Shown piece by piece: positions 51,760 through 58,545 of a stretch of 58,545 nucleotides of DNA. Each line of letters starts with the position of its first letter. Within the stretch, counting starts at the first letter, position 1. Source of the DNA: Granulosicoccus sp. GTDB lineage: Bacteria > Pseudomonadota > Gammaproteobacteria > Granulosicoccales > Granulosicoccaceae. The stretch covers positions 1-58,545 of the forward strand of contig JABDKN010000005.1 of the NCBI GenBank assembly GCA_013002205.1. The letters are read 5' to 3'. The position numbers and the translations under genes are program-made. A model generated the notes under the pieces. The model did no database searches. It was not told where the DNA came from and worked only from the letters and a program-made list of their open reading frames with translations.

Positions 51760-51868
51760 CCGACGCGGCTCCAGGCTGGGTAAGGAGCCATCGGATGGTG
51801 TCGTGCAGGATGACCCCTGCTCGGTGACATGCACTCCTGCGCATCGCCTTGCCGAATCCGGCAAGGCG
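51760..51868. terminator. Two stem-loops downstream of phaB
   Basis: First, GGCTCC (51767-51772) pairs with GGAGCC (51784-51789), and outer CCG/CGG may extend it. Second, CGCCTTGCCG, loop AATC, CGGCAAGGCG (51845-51868) is a perfect ten-base stem extended by CCTGC/GCAGG. Neither has a T-tract. They probably mark the end of the phaAB transcript. Confidence 0.5.
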
Positions 51869-51962
51869 TGCAGGCGTGTAAGTCCAGGTGCGCCTGTCGG
51901 GCCTGCATCACGGCAAGATGCCAGTCACTCGGGAAACCGTCGTCATGATCATTGCCAGCGAC

Positions 51963-51976
51963 TTGATGGATATCAA
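51963..51976. promoter_or_regulatory. Perfect FNR/Anr/Dnr box upstream of the Crp/Fnr-family gene
   Basis: TTGAT-GGAT-ATCAA matches the consensus TTGAT-N4-ATCAA exactly and is extended by AC/GT to an 18-base palindrome. A -10-like TATATT lies at 52001-52006. If transcription starts near 52011-52013, the box centre sits near -42, the classical class II activator position. The gene starts at 52041. Confidence 0.8.
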
Positions 51977-52040
51977 GTGATTCAGCTGAAACAGTGACAG
52001 TATATTCAACTCCAGTGTTGCGAATTTCGGGAGTTGCACG

Positions 52041-52772
52041 ATGACTGCCACCGATCCGCTGTCAGGCCCGGATAAGGAACAGGCTCTAAAAGAGCTTGCA
52101 GGCACGACCCTGTTCGGCAGTCTTCCGGCAGGCATCTTAGAGACGTTGTTACCGCACGTTGCGTTGATTACCCTCTCTGAAGGGGGTACGCTGTTCAGCC
52201 AGGGTGAGCGGGCCAGGAATGTCTATGTGCTCTCCTCGGGAATCATCGCCCTGTCCAGGGCATCCGGGGATGCCGAACGCGTCGTGGCGTTGATAGAACC
52301 CGGCGAGACGTTCGCCGAAGCCGTCATGTTCCTGCGTTCCCAGCAGTATCCGGTCAGTGCCAAGGCGCTGGAAGCCAGTCGGCTCTGGGCCATCGATGCG
52401 GAGCATTTCACGCAGATGCTCAGCCTTTCCACCGATGCCTGCCTATCCCTGATCCAGTGCATGACCGGCCATCTGATCGAACAACTGGTCGATATCGAGC
52501 GACTTACCCTGCACACGGCGACGTCCAGGTTCATTGCCTATCTTCTGGCGCACACGGAGCGGGAAGCCGGAGGTAGTTCAATCGTGCACCTCAAGGTGCC
52601 TAAAAGCGTCATTGCCTCACGTCTGTCGATCGTGCCGGCAACCCTGTCACGAACACTGGCCAAACTCAGCAGGGAAGGTCTGCTGGAGGTATACGATTCT
52701 GACATTCTGATCACGGATATCGAGGGATTACAGGCACGTGCCTCAGAGGTTTCCCCGCAGAAGGTCGTATGA
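52041..52772 (+). CDS. Crp/Fnr-family regulator, Dnr-like
   Basis: A 243-residue regulator with an N-terminal cyclic-nucleotide-binding-fold domain (~25-140, LSEGGTLFSQGERARNVYVL), a long dimerisation helix and a C-terminal winged helix with recognition segment SRLSIVPATLSRTLAKLSREG. The PxTLSR core resembles Dnr/Anr recognition helices that read TTGAT half-sites. There is no N-terminal cysteine cluster, so it is not an Fe-S FNR; a haem/NO-type (Dnr) or redox-independent mode is more likely. Its own promoter carries a perfect FNR-type box, so control by itself or by an Anr/Fnr paralogue is likely. GGGAG precedes ATG 52041. Confidence 0.88.
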   Translation: MTATDPLSGPDKEQALKELAGTTLFGSLPAGILETLLPHVALITLSEGGTLFSQGERARNVYVLSSGIIALSRASGDAERVVALIEPGETFAEAVMFLRSQQYPVSAKALEASRLWAIDAEHFTQMLSLSTDACLSLIQCMTGHLIEQLVDIERLTLHTATSRFIAYLLAHTEREAGGSSIVHLKVPKSVIASRLSIVPATLSRTLAKLSREGLLEVYDSDILITDIEGLQARASEVSPQKVV

Positions 52773-52808
52773 TGTGATTGCGGGCAGATCTACACTGGTC
52801 TCGTTCAC

Positions 52809-53288
52809 ATGAACACCCAATCATGGAAGCCTGTGCTGGATCGTCTGCTCGTGAATCCTGCACACGACGATGTAGATGAGCCGGCTATGCACAGGCTTGG
52901 AATCCTGCTGGCTGACGTGCTGCCACGCCCATCTCTGGTAACCCTGTCCGGCGAGCTGGGTGCCGGAAAAAGCGTGCTGGCCAGATCCATCATTCACGCG
53001 CTGGGATACACGGGTCGGGTCAAGAGCCCCACCTATACCTTGTTGGAAAGCTACGATACCGTTGATGCAAAGGGCAATTCCTGGCAGATAGCCCATATGG
53101 ACCTGTTTCGCCTGACGGATCCGGAAGAGCTGGACTATCTCGGATTCGACGATGTCATACGGGATCATGACCTGGTGCTGGTCGAATGGCCGGACAAAGG
53201 TGGTGACAGAATTCCCGCAGCGCATCTGCATATCGAGATCCGTTACGCAGGTGAGGATTCCCGGCGCGTGGTTTTCACGGTACCCTGA
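52809..53288 (+). CDS. tsaE: tRNA threonylcarbamoyladenosine biosynthesis ATPase TsaE
   Basis: P-loop ATPase of the t6A37 machinery (TsaB-TsaD-TsaE), 159 aa. Walker A is GELGAGKSVLAR at about residues 56-67, and SPTYTLLESY, HMDLFRLTDPEEL and LVEWPDKG are the family motifs. It works with TsaBCD to make t6A, the substrate of MtaB found at 1.3-2.6 kb. It heads the conserved tsaE-amiB-mutL-miaA order, here interrupted by an SDR gene. ATG 52809 gives a slightly extended N-terminus, but the motifs are in place. Confidence 0.93.
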   Translation: MNTQSWKPVLDRLLVNPAHDDVDEPAMHRLGILLADVLPRPSLVTLSGELGAGKSVLARSIIHALGYTGRVKSPTYTLLESYDTVDAKGNSWQIAHMDLFRLTDPEELDYLGFDDVIRDHDLVLVEWPDKGGDRIPAAHLHIEIRYAGEDSRRVVFTVP

Positions 53289-53432
53289 TCCGGCCTGTCC
53301 TGTCACCGGATCGACACGGAGCTTCGGCGGCCTGGCCTGACTGATTCAGCCGACTGCAAGCGTTATGGTGCACAGAGCCTGGTGTGGATTGCCCTGCGCT
53401 CAATTGGATAGTTGTCAACTACAGGAACGATC

Positions 53433-54305
53433 ATGTCATTAGCGGGAAAAACTCTGTTCATGTCCGGTGGAAGTCGTGGAATCGGGTTGGCGATCGCGAA
53501 AGCAGCCGCAGCAGAGGGCGCCAATGTCGCTATCGCGGCGAAGACCGCCGAGCCACATCCGCGCCTGCGCGGTACGGTCTTTACGGCTGCAGATGAAATC
53601 AACGATGCCGGTGGCGGCAGAGCGTTGGCTCACGTATGTGACATCAGAAGCGAGGAGCAGGTGGATGCGGCCATTGCCGCGACGGTTGCGGCCTTCGGTG
53701 GTATCGATATCTGCATCAACAATGCCAGCGCCATCTCGCTGGGCGACACCGCCAGCACACCGATGAAGCGTTACGATCTGATGCAGGAGGTCAACACCCG
53801 CGGTACCTTCATGGTCTCGAAAAAAGCATTGCCGCACCTTCAGGCTGCCGCCGCCCCGCACATTCTGAACCTGTCTCCACCACTGGACCTGGACCCGAAG
53901 TGGTTCAAGAATCACGTAGCCTATTCCATTGCGAAATACGGAATGTCGTTATGTGTTCTGGGAATGGCCGCAGAGTTTCGCGAACAGGGAATCGGGGTGA
54001 ATGCGCTGTGGCCGCTAACCGCGATAGACACGGCCGCGGTACGCAACGTCATTGGCGATGACGAGATGGCGATGATGTGCAGAAAGACGTCCATCGTGGC
54101 GGATGCAGCCGTTGCCATTCTCAAGCGTGATCCACGCGAATGCACCGGCAATTTCTTTATCGATGAGGAAGTACTGCGGGCCGAGGGCGTTACTGATTTT
54201 TCGCTCTACCAGGAAGACGGAGTCACCGAACTGCTGGCGGACCTCTTCATACCCGATGACGTGTTGGAACGCTCACCCGGCAGGATCGTCCAGGGCCTCG
54301 CCTGA
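53433..54305 (+). CDS. Short-chain dehydrogenase/reductase (HSDL2-like) inserted between tsaE and amiB
   Basis: A 290-residue SDR from ATG 53433 (AGGA eight bases upstream; a TTG seven codons earlier is weaker). Motifs are the cofactor loop MSGGSRGIGLAIAKAA, the INNASAISL segment, serine in NLSPPLDLD and Tyr/Lys in YSIAKYG. The NLSPPL and FFIDEEVLRAEGV segments resemble the HSDL2 group of SDRs, which act on lipid-like substrates; the substrate here is unknown. The usual arrangement has amiB directly after tsaE, so this gene is an insertion in the cluster. Composition looks like the neighbours, without signs of recent transfer. Confidence 0.85.
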   Translation: MSLAGKTLFMSGGSRGIGLAIAKAAAAEGANVAIAAKTAEPHPRLRGTVFTAADEINDAGGGRALAHVCDIRSEEQVDAAIAATVAAFGGIDICINNASAISLGDTASTPMKRYDLMQEVNTRGTFMVSKKALPHLQAAAAPHILNLSPPLDLDPKWFKNHVAYSIAKYGMSLCVLGMAAEFREQGIGVNALWPLTAIDTAAVRNVIGDDEMAMMCRKTSIVADAAVAILKRDPRECTGNFFIDEEVLRAEGVTDFSLYQEDGVTELLADLFIPDDVLERSPGRIVQGLA

Positions 54306-54554
54306 GCACGATCGTTCACACCAGTGTAACCATGCGGTCAGCGGCAGCCGGGCGCTCGAATTCCGCGACTTGATCTGTCTGCAGAACATTCCGGGGAGTT
54401 ACCGCTGGACATATCCCATTCCTCTTCTATGCTTGATTCTGCGGAGCGTGACTTTGAGGCCGATGTCTGCAAGTGTGCAGCCTGCCCCTGGTTAGCTGAT
54501 GATGCAGGCATCGGAGAGTGCCCGTCTGATTGAAGCCGATGTGTTGGGGGGAGA

Positions 54555-55778
54555 ATGCCGAGAGTCCTGAAGGCAATGGTGGCCCGGGTCGCGATTTTGT
54601 CAGTGCTTCAGTTGGCAACGTTGGCCATTGCAACCGTTTTAGGCGGTATCACCGTCCCGCTGTTGGCTGGTGATGCAAAACTCTACGGGTTTCGGCTGGT
54701 GCAGCAAGAGAACGTGATGTTGCATTTCGATCTGGATTCGGCAACCGCGACGGCAGAATTGTTTTCGCTGGCAGATCCGGATCGCCTGGTAATCGACTTG
54801 CCCGGTGCCACGCTGGCAACGCAAATGCCCACGGAATCCTTTCCTCAGGGGGTGATACGGAGCATTCGCTACGCGCAGCATGGTGAACAATTTCTCAGGG
54901 TCGTGCTCGATCTTCGCCAGTCTGTGGACCCCAGTTACCGCATCGTCCCTCGCCAGGGTGGACAACGCCTGGTCGTGGATCTTGGCGTCAAGGGCAGCCC
55001 CGGCCTGGTAAGGACTGAATCCCGGGCGGTGGACACTGTGCCATTGCGCGATGCGGTCGTTGCCATCGATGCGGGTCACGGTGGTCGCGATCCGGGTGCA
55101 GTGGGGCAACGCAAGACACTGGAGAAGGACATTACGCTGGCAGTGGCCAGACGACTCTACGAACGTCTCCGGGATCAACCGGGTATCACACCTGTACTGA
55201 TTCGCGACAGTGACGTTTACGTGGATTTACGCGAACGTATGAACATTGCCAGAGAGCATGGCGCGGATCTGTTCGTCTCCATCCATGCAGATGCGATCAA
55301 CCGGAGAGAGGCCAAGGGAAGCTCGGTTTATACGCTGTCGCTGGACGGGGCCAGTTCTGAGGCCGCTGCCTGGCTGGCCAGAAGCGAGAATGAGTCAGCC
55401 GCCCTGTACGGTGACGTGGCACTGGATGAGCTGGAAGGCAATTTGCGACAGACGATTCTGAGCCTGGCACAAAGCGCCACCATGGAGTTGAGCATGGAGG
55501 CAGGTGCCGATGTCCTGGGGGAATTGAAAGGTGTCGGGGCAGTTCACAAGGCATCGGTGGAGCAGGCTGCCTTCGCGGTACTGAAGTCACCGGACATCCC
55601 CTCGATACTCATCGAAACAGCATTCATTTCCAATCTGCAGGAGGAGAAAAAGCTCAGGAGCGCACGCTATCAGGAGGAACTCGCCAGAGCCATCGAGCTG
55701 GGGGTAGTGCGCTATCTGGCCAGACGTGCGCCGGCAGGCACGCATCTGGCGGCGGCGCGTCGCAGGCAGGGTTCCTGA
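54555..55778 (+). CDS. amiB: N-acetylmuramoyl-L-alanine amidase (AmiB/AmiC type)
   Basis: Periplasmic zinc amidase cutting septal peptidoglycan, 407 aa. A signal peptide (to about residue 39) precedes an AMIN domain (~40-150, septal-ring targeting: LVQQENVMLHFDLD and RSIRYAQHGEQFLRVVLDL) and an amidase_3 domain with zinc His in AIDAGHGGRDPGAVG, Glu in TLEKDITLA and the later HADAINRREAKG and LIETAFISN. No LysM domain follows, unlike E. coli AmiB. A GGGGGGAGA ribosome site lies just upstream of ATG 54555. The cluster order with mutL and miaA supports the AmiB position. Confidence 0.92.
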   Translation: MPRVLKAMVARVAILSVLQLATLAIATVLGGITVPLLAGDAKLYGFRLVQQENVMLHFDLDSATATAELFSLADPDRLVIDLPGATLATQMPTESFPQGVIRSIRYAQHGEQFLRVVLDLRQSVDPSYRIVPRQGGQRLVVDLGVKGSPGLVRTESRAVDTVPLRDAVVAIDAGHGGRDPGAVGQRKTLEKDITLAVARRLYERLRDQPGITPVLIRDSDVYVDLRERMNIAREHGADLFVSIHADAINRREAKGSSVYTLSLDGASSEAAAWLARSENESAALYGDVALDELEGNLRQTILSLAQSATMELSMEAGADVLGELKGVGAVHKASVEQAAFAVLKSPDIPSILIETAFISNLQEEKKLRSARYQEELARAIELGVVRYLARRAPAGTHLAAARRRQGS

Positions 55779-55957
55779 CGTGCTATAACCGGCGTGCGCG
55801 TCGCTGTCGGTTTCTGCAGATGGCAACCTGTCCGGTGTTCGCTGGTGCTGCTTCCGAGCAGCCCTGCACCTGCAGTGTTCGGGCAACAGGGGCATAATAG
55901 CAGGCTCAGGATACACACCAGAGAAGCCACTACGGCTCCAGCAAGCCTTCCGCATCC

Positions 55958-57784
55958 ATGCCCAGAATCCATCAGCTGCCTGACCACCTGATCAACCAGA
56001 TCGCCGCGGGTGAAGTCGTGGAAAGACCTGCCTCGATTGTCAAGGAACTGGTTGAGAATTCGCTGGATGCGGGTGCCACGAGAATCGTGGTGGATCTGGA
56101 ACAGGGGGGGCTTGAGCGCATTCGCGTCCGCGACAATGGCTGCGGCATAGAAGCCGAGGATCTGCCCAGTGCCCTGAGTCGCCATGCCACGAGCAAAATT
56201 GGTTCCATGGACGACCTGCAGCGGGTTGCGACGCTTGGATTTCGCGGCGAGGCGCTGCCCAGTATTGCCTCCGTGTCAAGACTGGCTCTGACTTCGCGAA
56301 CCGAGTCCGCGGAATACGGTGCCCACATCGATTACCAGCCGGATGTCCCGTTGCGGCAGCAACCGGCAGCTCACCCGATGGGTACCACGGTTGATGTCGG
56401 CAGCCTGTTCTACAATGTGCCCGCGCGTCGCAAGTTCATGCGGACACCGCGTACAGAGTTCGCACGTTGCGAGACTATCGTCAAGACGCTGGCCATGGCG
56501 CAGCCTGACTGTGCCTTCGTTCTGACCCACAATGGCAAGAGCGTTTTTGAGTGCAAGGCTGCTGCCGATTCCCCGGCAAGAGATGCGCGCATCACCCGCA
56601 TCCTTGGTAAGGGTTTCGGCGAGGCAGCCCGGGCAGTCAGCATCGACGCAGTCGGCCAGCTGTTGACCGGCTGGATCGCAGACCCGTCGTTCTCGCGCTC
56701 GCAGGCCGATATGCAATACTTCTATGTAAATCATCGCATGGTGCGCGACAAGGTCATCACCCATGCAGTCAGGCAGGCATACAGCGATCTGATCTACCAT
56801 CAGCGACATCCCGCCTTCGTGCTGTTTCTGCAGACCGACCCGGCCACGGTGGATGTCAATGTTCACCCTGGCAAACAGGAGGTGCGCTTCCGTGACAGTC
56901 AGCTCGTACACGGTTTCATCAGGCGATCGATCCGGGAATTTCTTGCCGCGGTGAACCCGGCCAGCATTCTGTCCTCGGGTGAGGCACAAGTTACCGCCGA
57001 CACGCATCCCGCCAGCGGTACTGTCAGCGAACGGCACCCGTTCCAGCGCCCGATGCCCTTGCAGGTCCGTGAGCAGTTCGACGCCATGGCCCGACTCGGT
57101 GCAGCTGGCACACGTGCGCCAGATCCCCTCAGTCCTTATGCCAGGCAGGGCAATGCCCTGCAGCAACGCTCTGCCAGCGATGACGAGGGGCAGTCGGTCA
57201 TACCGCCGCTGGGATTCGCCCGCGCTCATCTGCACGGTGTATACATCCTGGCGGAAAATCGCGATGGCTTGATCATCGTCGATGCGCATGCGGCACATGA
57301 GCGCATCACTTACGAAAGACTCAAGGCCTCGTATCATGAGGGAGAGCTGAAACGACAGGCACTGCTGGTACCGCTGACCGTCGATGTCAGTGAGGCGGAG
57401 GCTGATCGCTGTGAAGCGGAAAGCGAGTGGTTGCAGGGACTTGGGCTCGTGGTCGACAGGATGGCACCCGAACGGCTATGCATTCGCGAAGTGCCGGTGA
57501 TTCTCGGACAGGCAGATGTCAGCGCCTTGTTGCGTGATGTCCTGTCAGACCTCATGAATCATGACAGCAGTGAACGCCTGCGTGCGGCAGTTGACCAGGT
57601 ATTGTCGTCGATGGCCTGTCACGGCTCGGTACGAGCCAATCGCGACCTGAGCCTGTCGGAAATGAACGCCCTGCTCAGGCAGATAGAAGGCACGCCGAAC
57701 AGCGGCCAGTGCAACCACGGCAGGCCGACCTGGACCTCTCTGGACATGCAGTCGCTGGACAAGCTTTTTCTGCGTGGGCGCTGA
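55958..57784 (+). CDS. mutL: DNA mismatch repair protein MutL, endonuclease-type
   Basis: A 608-residue MutL. The GHKL ATPase has VKELVENSLDAGAT, IRVRDNGCGI and LGFRGEALPSIASVS. The C-terminal domain contains DAHAAHERITYE at about residue 442, matching the metal-dependent endonuclease motif DxHA(x)2E(x)4E, plus MACHGSVRANR and CNHGRPTW, the other metal-site motifs. Thus it should nick DNA itself, as in bacteria without MutH, rather than act through MutH as in E. coli. A variable linker spans about residues 335-415. It follows amiB by 179 bases, without a clear hairpin, and precedes miaA by 21 bases. Confidence 0.95.
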   Translation: MPRIHQLPDHLINQIAAGEVVERPASIVKELVENSLDAGATRIVVDLEQGGLERIRVRDNGCGIEAEDLPSALSRHATSKIGSMDDLQRVATLGFRGEALPSIASVSRLALTSRTESAEYGAHIDYQPDVPLRQQPAAHPMGTTVDVGSLFYNVPARRKFMRTPRTEFARCETIVKTLAMAQPDCAFVLTHNGKSVFECKAAADSPARDARITRILGKGFGEAARAVSIDAVGQLLTGWIADPSFSRSQADMQYFYVNHRMVRDKVITHAVRQAYSDLIYHQRHPAFVLFLQTDPATVDVNVHPGKQEVRFRDSQLVHGFIRRSIREFLAAVNPASILSSGEAQVTADTHPASGTVSERHPFQRPMPLQVREQFDAMARLGAAGTRAPDPLSPYARQGNALQQRSASDDEGQSVIPPLGFARAHLHGVYILAENRDGLIIVDAHAAHERITYERLKASYHEGELKRQALLVPLTVDVSEAEADRCEAESEWLQGLGLVVDRMAPERLCIREVPVILGQADVSALLRDVLSDLMNHDSSERLRAAVDQVLSSMACHGSVRANRDLSLSEMNALLRQIEGTPNSGQCNHGRPTWTSLDMQSLDKLFLRGR

Positions 57785-57805
57785 ACCATCGATGGCGGTG
57801 CATTG

Positions 57806-58545
57806 ATGGCACACTCTGCCCGGGCATCCAGTGAGCCGGTCATCTTTCTGATGGGACCTACCGCTGCTGGCAAGACGGCGCTTTCACTGTCGCTTGCACA
57901 GCAACTGGACGCCGAGATCGTCAGTGTGGATTCTGCGCTGGTGTATCGTGGCATGGACATCGGGACGGCCAAGCCTTCGGCATCGGAACTGGCGCTTGTT
58001 CCTCATCATCTGATCGATATCTGTGAGCCCTGGGAGGCATATTCCGCTGCGCGATTCTGCCAGGATGCGCTGGCGGCTATCGATGCGATTCGTTGCCGAG
58101 GCAGACGGGTTCTGCTGGTGGGTGGGACCATGCTGTATTTCAAGGCACTTGACGAAGGGCTCGCACGATTACCTGAAGGCAATGACGAAATTCGCAAGGC
58201 ACTGATCAGCGAGGCTGCGTCGTTGGGCTGGGCTGCACTGCACCAGCAACTATGCCGGGTCGATCCGCTGGCCGGGTTGCGGATACACCCGAACGATCCG
58301 CAACGCATACAACGTGCGCTTGAAGTCTACCGGATCAGCGGCGTTCCCATGAGCCAGCTGCAGGCGGCCACGCGCTCACCGCTGGATCATGCGCCGCTGA
58401 AATTCGCGCTGGTGCCGGAGGATCGTGGCTGGCTGCATCGTCGGATTGAACGGCGCTTGCACCACATGGTCGAACAAGGGTTCATCGGGGAGATGCAACA
58501 GTTGCGGCGAAACCCACTGACCCACAGTCAATTGCCTGCCATGCG
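57806..58545 (+). CDS. miaA: tRNA dimethylallyltransferase MiaA, 3'-truncated by the window edge
   Basis: Transfers a dimethylallyl group to A37 of tRNAs reading UNN codons, the step before MiaB. The first 246 codons are visible and open to the window end. The P-loop is at residues ~18-24 (MGPTAAGKTALSLSL); then DSALVYRGMDIGTAKP, DICEPWEAYSAARF, GGTMLYFKALDEGL and HPNDPQRIQRALEVY, all conserved. ATG 57806 sits 21 bases after the mutL stop, so mutL and miaA are probably co-transcribed. hfq usually follows and may lie beyond the edge. Confidence 0.93.
   Translation, partial: MAHSARASSEPVIFLMGPTAAGKTALSLSLAQQLDAEIVSVDSALVYRGMDIGTAKPSASELALVPHHLIDICEPWEAYSAARFCQDALAAIDAIRCRGRRVLLVGGTMLYFKALDEGLARLPEGNDEIRKALISEAASLGWAALHQQLCRVDPLAGLRIHPNDPQRIQRALEVYRISGVPMSQLQAATRSPLDHAPLKFALVPEDRGWLHRRIERRLHHMVEQGFIGEMQQLRRNPLTHSQLPAM

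Noticed and set aside
56276-57337. 353-codon minus-strand frame opposite mutL
   Set aside because: Shadow of GC-rich third codon positions; the mutL frame carries all diagnostic motifs.
1-58545. CRISPR arrays, tRNA/rRNA genes, IS elements or prophage genes
   Set aside because: No spaced direct-repeat array, cloverleaf sequence, transposase or integrase motif was seen; the repeats present are protein-coding or short simple arrays.

Overview
This 58.5 kb window reads as chromosomal DNA of a GC-rich gammaproteobacterium. The evidence is gene content and order: a tsaE-amiB-mutL-miaA cluster, rne divergent from rluC, an AAK+GNAT-type argA, ubiX and a UbiH-family hydroxylase, ttcA, mtaB, an aceE-aceF-lpd operon, phaA-phaB, and a perfect FNR/Anr/Dnr box. 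MutL keeps the metal-dependent endonuclease motifs, as in Pseudomonas-type lineages without MutH. Taurine-pyruvate aminotransferase, PHB genes and an NCS2 permease would fit an aerobic, probably marine, heterotroph. The genus cannot be fixed from the sequence alone. I see no rRNA or tRNA genes, CRISPR array, insertion sequence, phage or integrase.

Layout. 1-10.6 kb: truncated NCS2 permease, convergent mtaB, a giant repeat-rich coiled-coil OmpA-domain protein followed by ubiX and a lone Lon N-terminal-domain protein, then argA on the minus strand. 10.8-24 kb: a large double-protease/PDZ protein with Nma111-like architecture, a UbiH-family hydroxylase, ypeA, a HugZ-like protein, a lemA-M48 pair, a glycerophosphodiesterase, a PDZ protein, an aldose epimerase, an IalB-like protein, an SDR and ttcA. 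24-32.6 kb: an orphan NarL-type regulator, a dehydrogenase/SMP-30 operon, taurine-pyruvate aminotransferase, an Ala/Thr/Asp-rich repeat membrane protein, a membrane-anchored nuclease-fold-like protein and an ArsR-methyltransferase fusion. 32.6-43.2 kb: DegT aminotransferase, rhomboid, a small membrane protein, a dynamin-like GTPase, rne, rluC and an MFS exporter. 43.6-58.5 kb: pyruvate dehydrogenase operon, phaAB, a Dnr-like regulator, tsaE, an inserted SDR, amiB-type amidase, mutL and the 5' part of miaA.

How the genes may work together. Pyruvate dehydrogenase makes acetyl-CoA, and the adjacent phaAB converts it to 3-hydroxybutyryl-CoA. Next comes a Crp/Fnr regulator with a class-II-like FNR box, so this block may link carbon flux to oxygen or NO; that link is inference. 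Envelope functions recur: the OmpA-domain coiled coil, the Nma111-like protease, LemA/M48, rhomboid, amidase, IalB and a dynamin-like GTPase.

The least explained items are the coiled-coil protein with about eight proline-bearing repeats, the Nma111-like protein, a dihydrolipoyl dehydrogenase with two lipoyl domains, the membrane-anchored HsdR_N-like protein behind a strong inverted repeat, a 40-residue-repeat membrane protein, and several long intergenic inverted repeats (upstream of ttcA, tpa and rne) with no gene explanation. No self-contained new defence or mobile system is evident.
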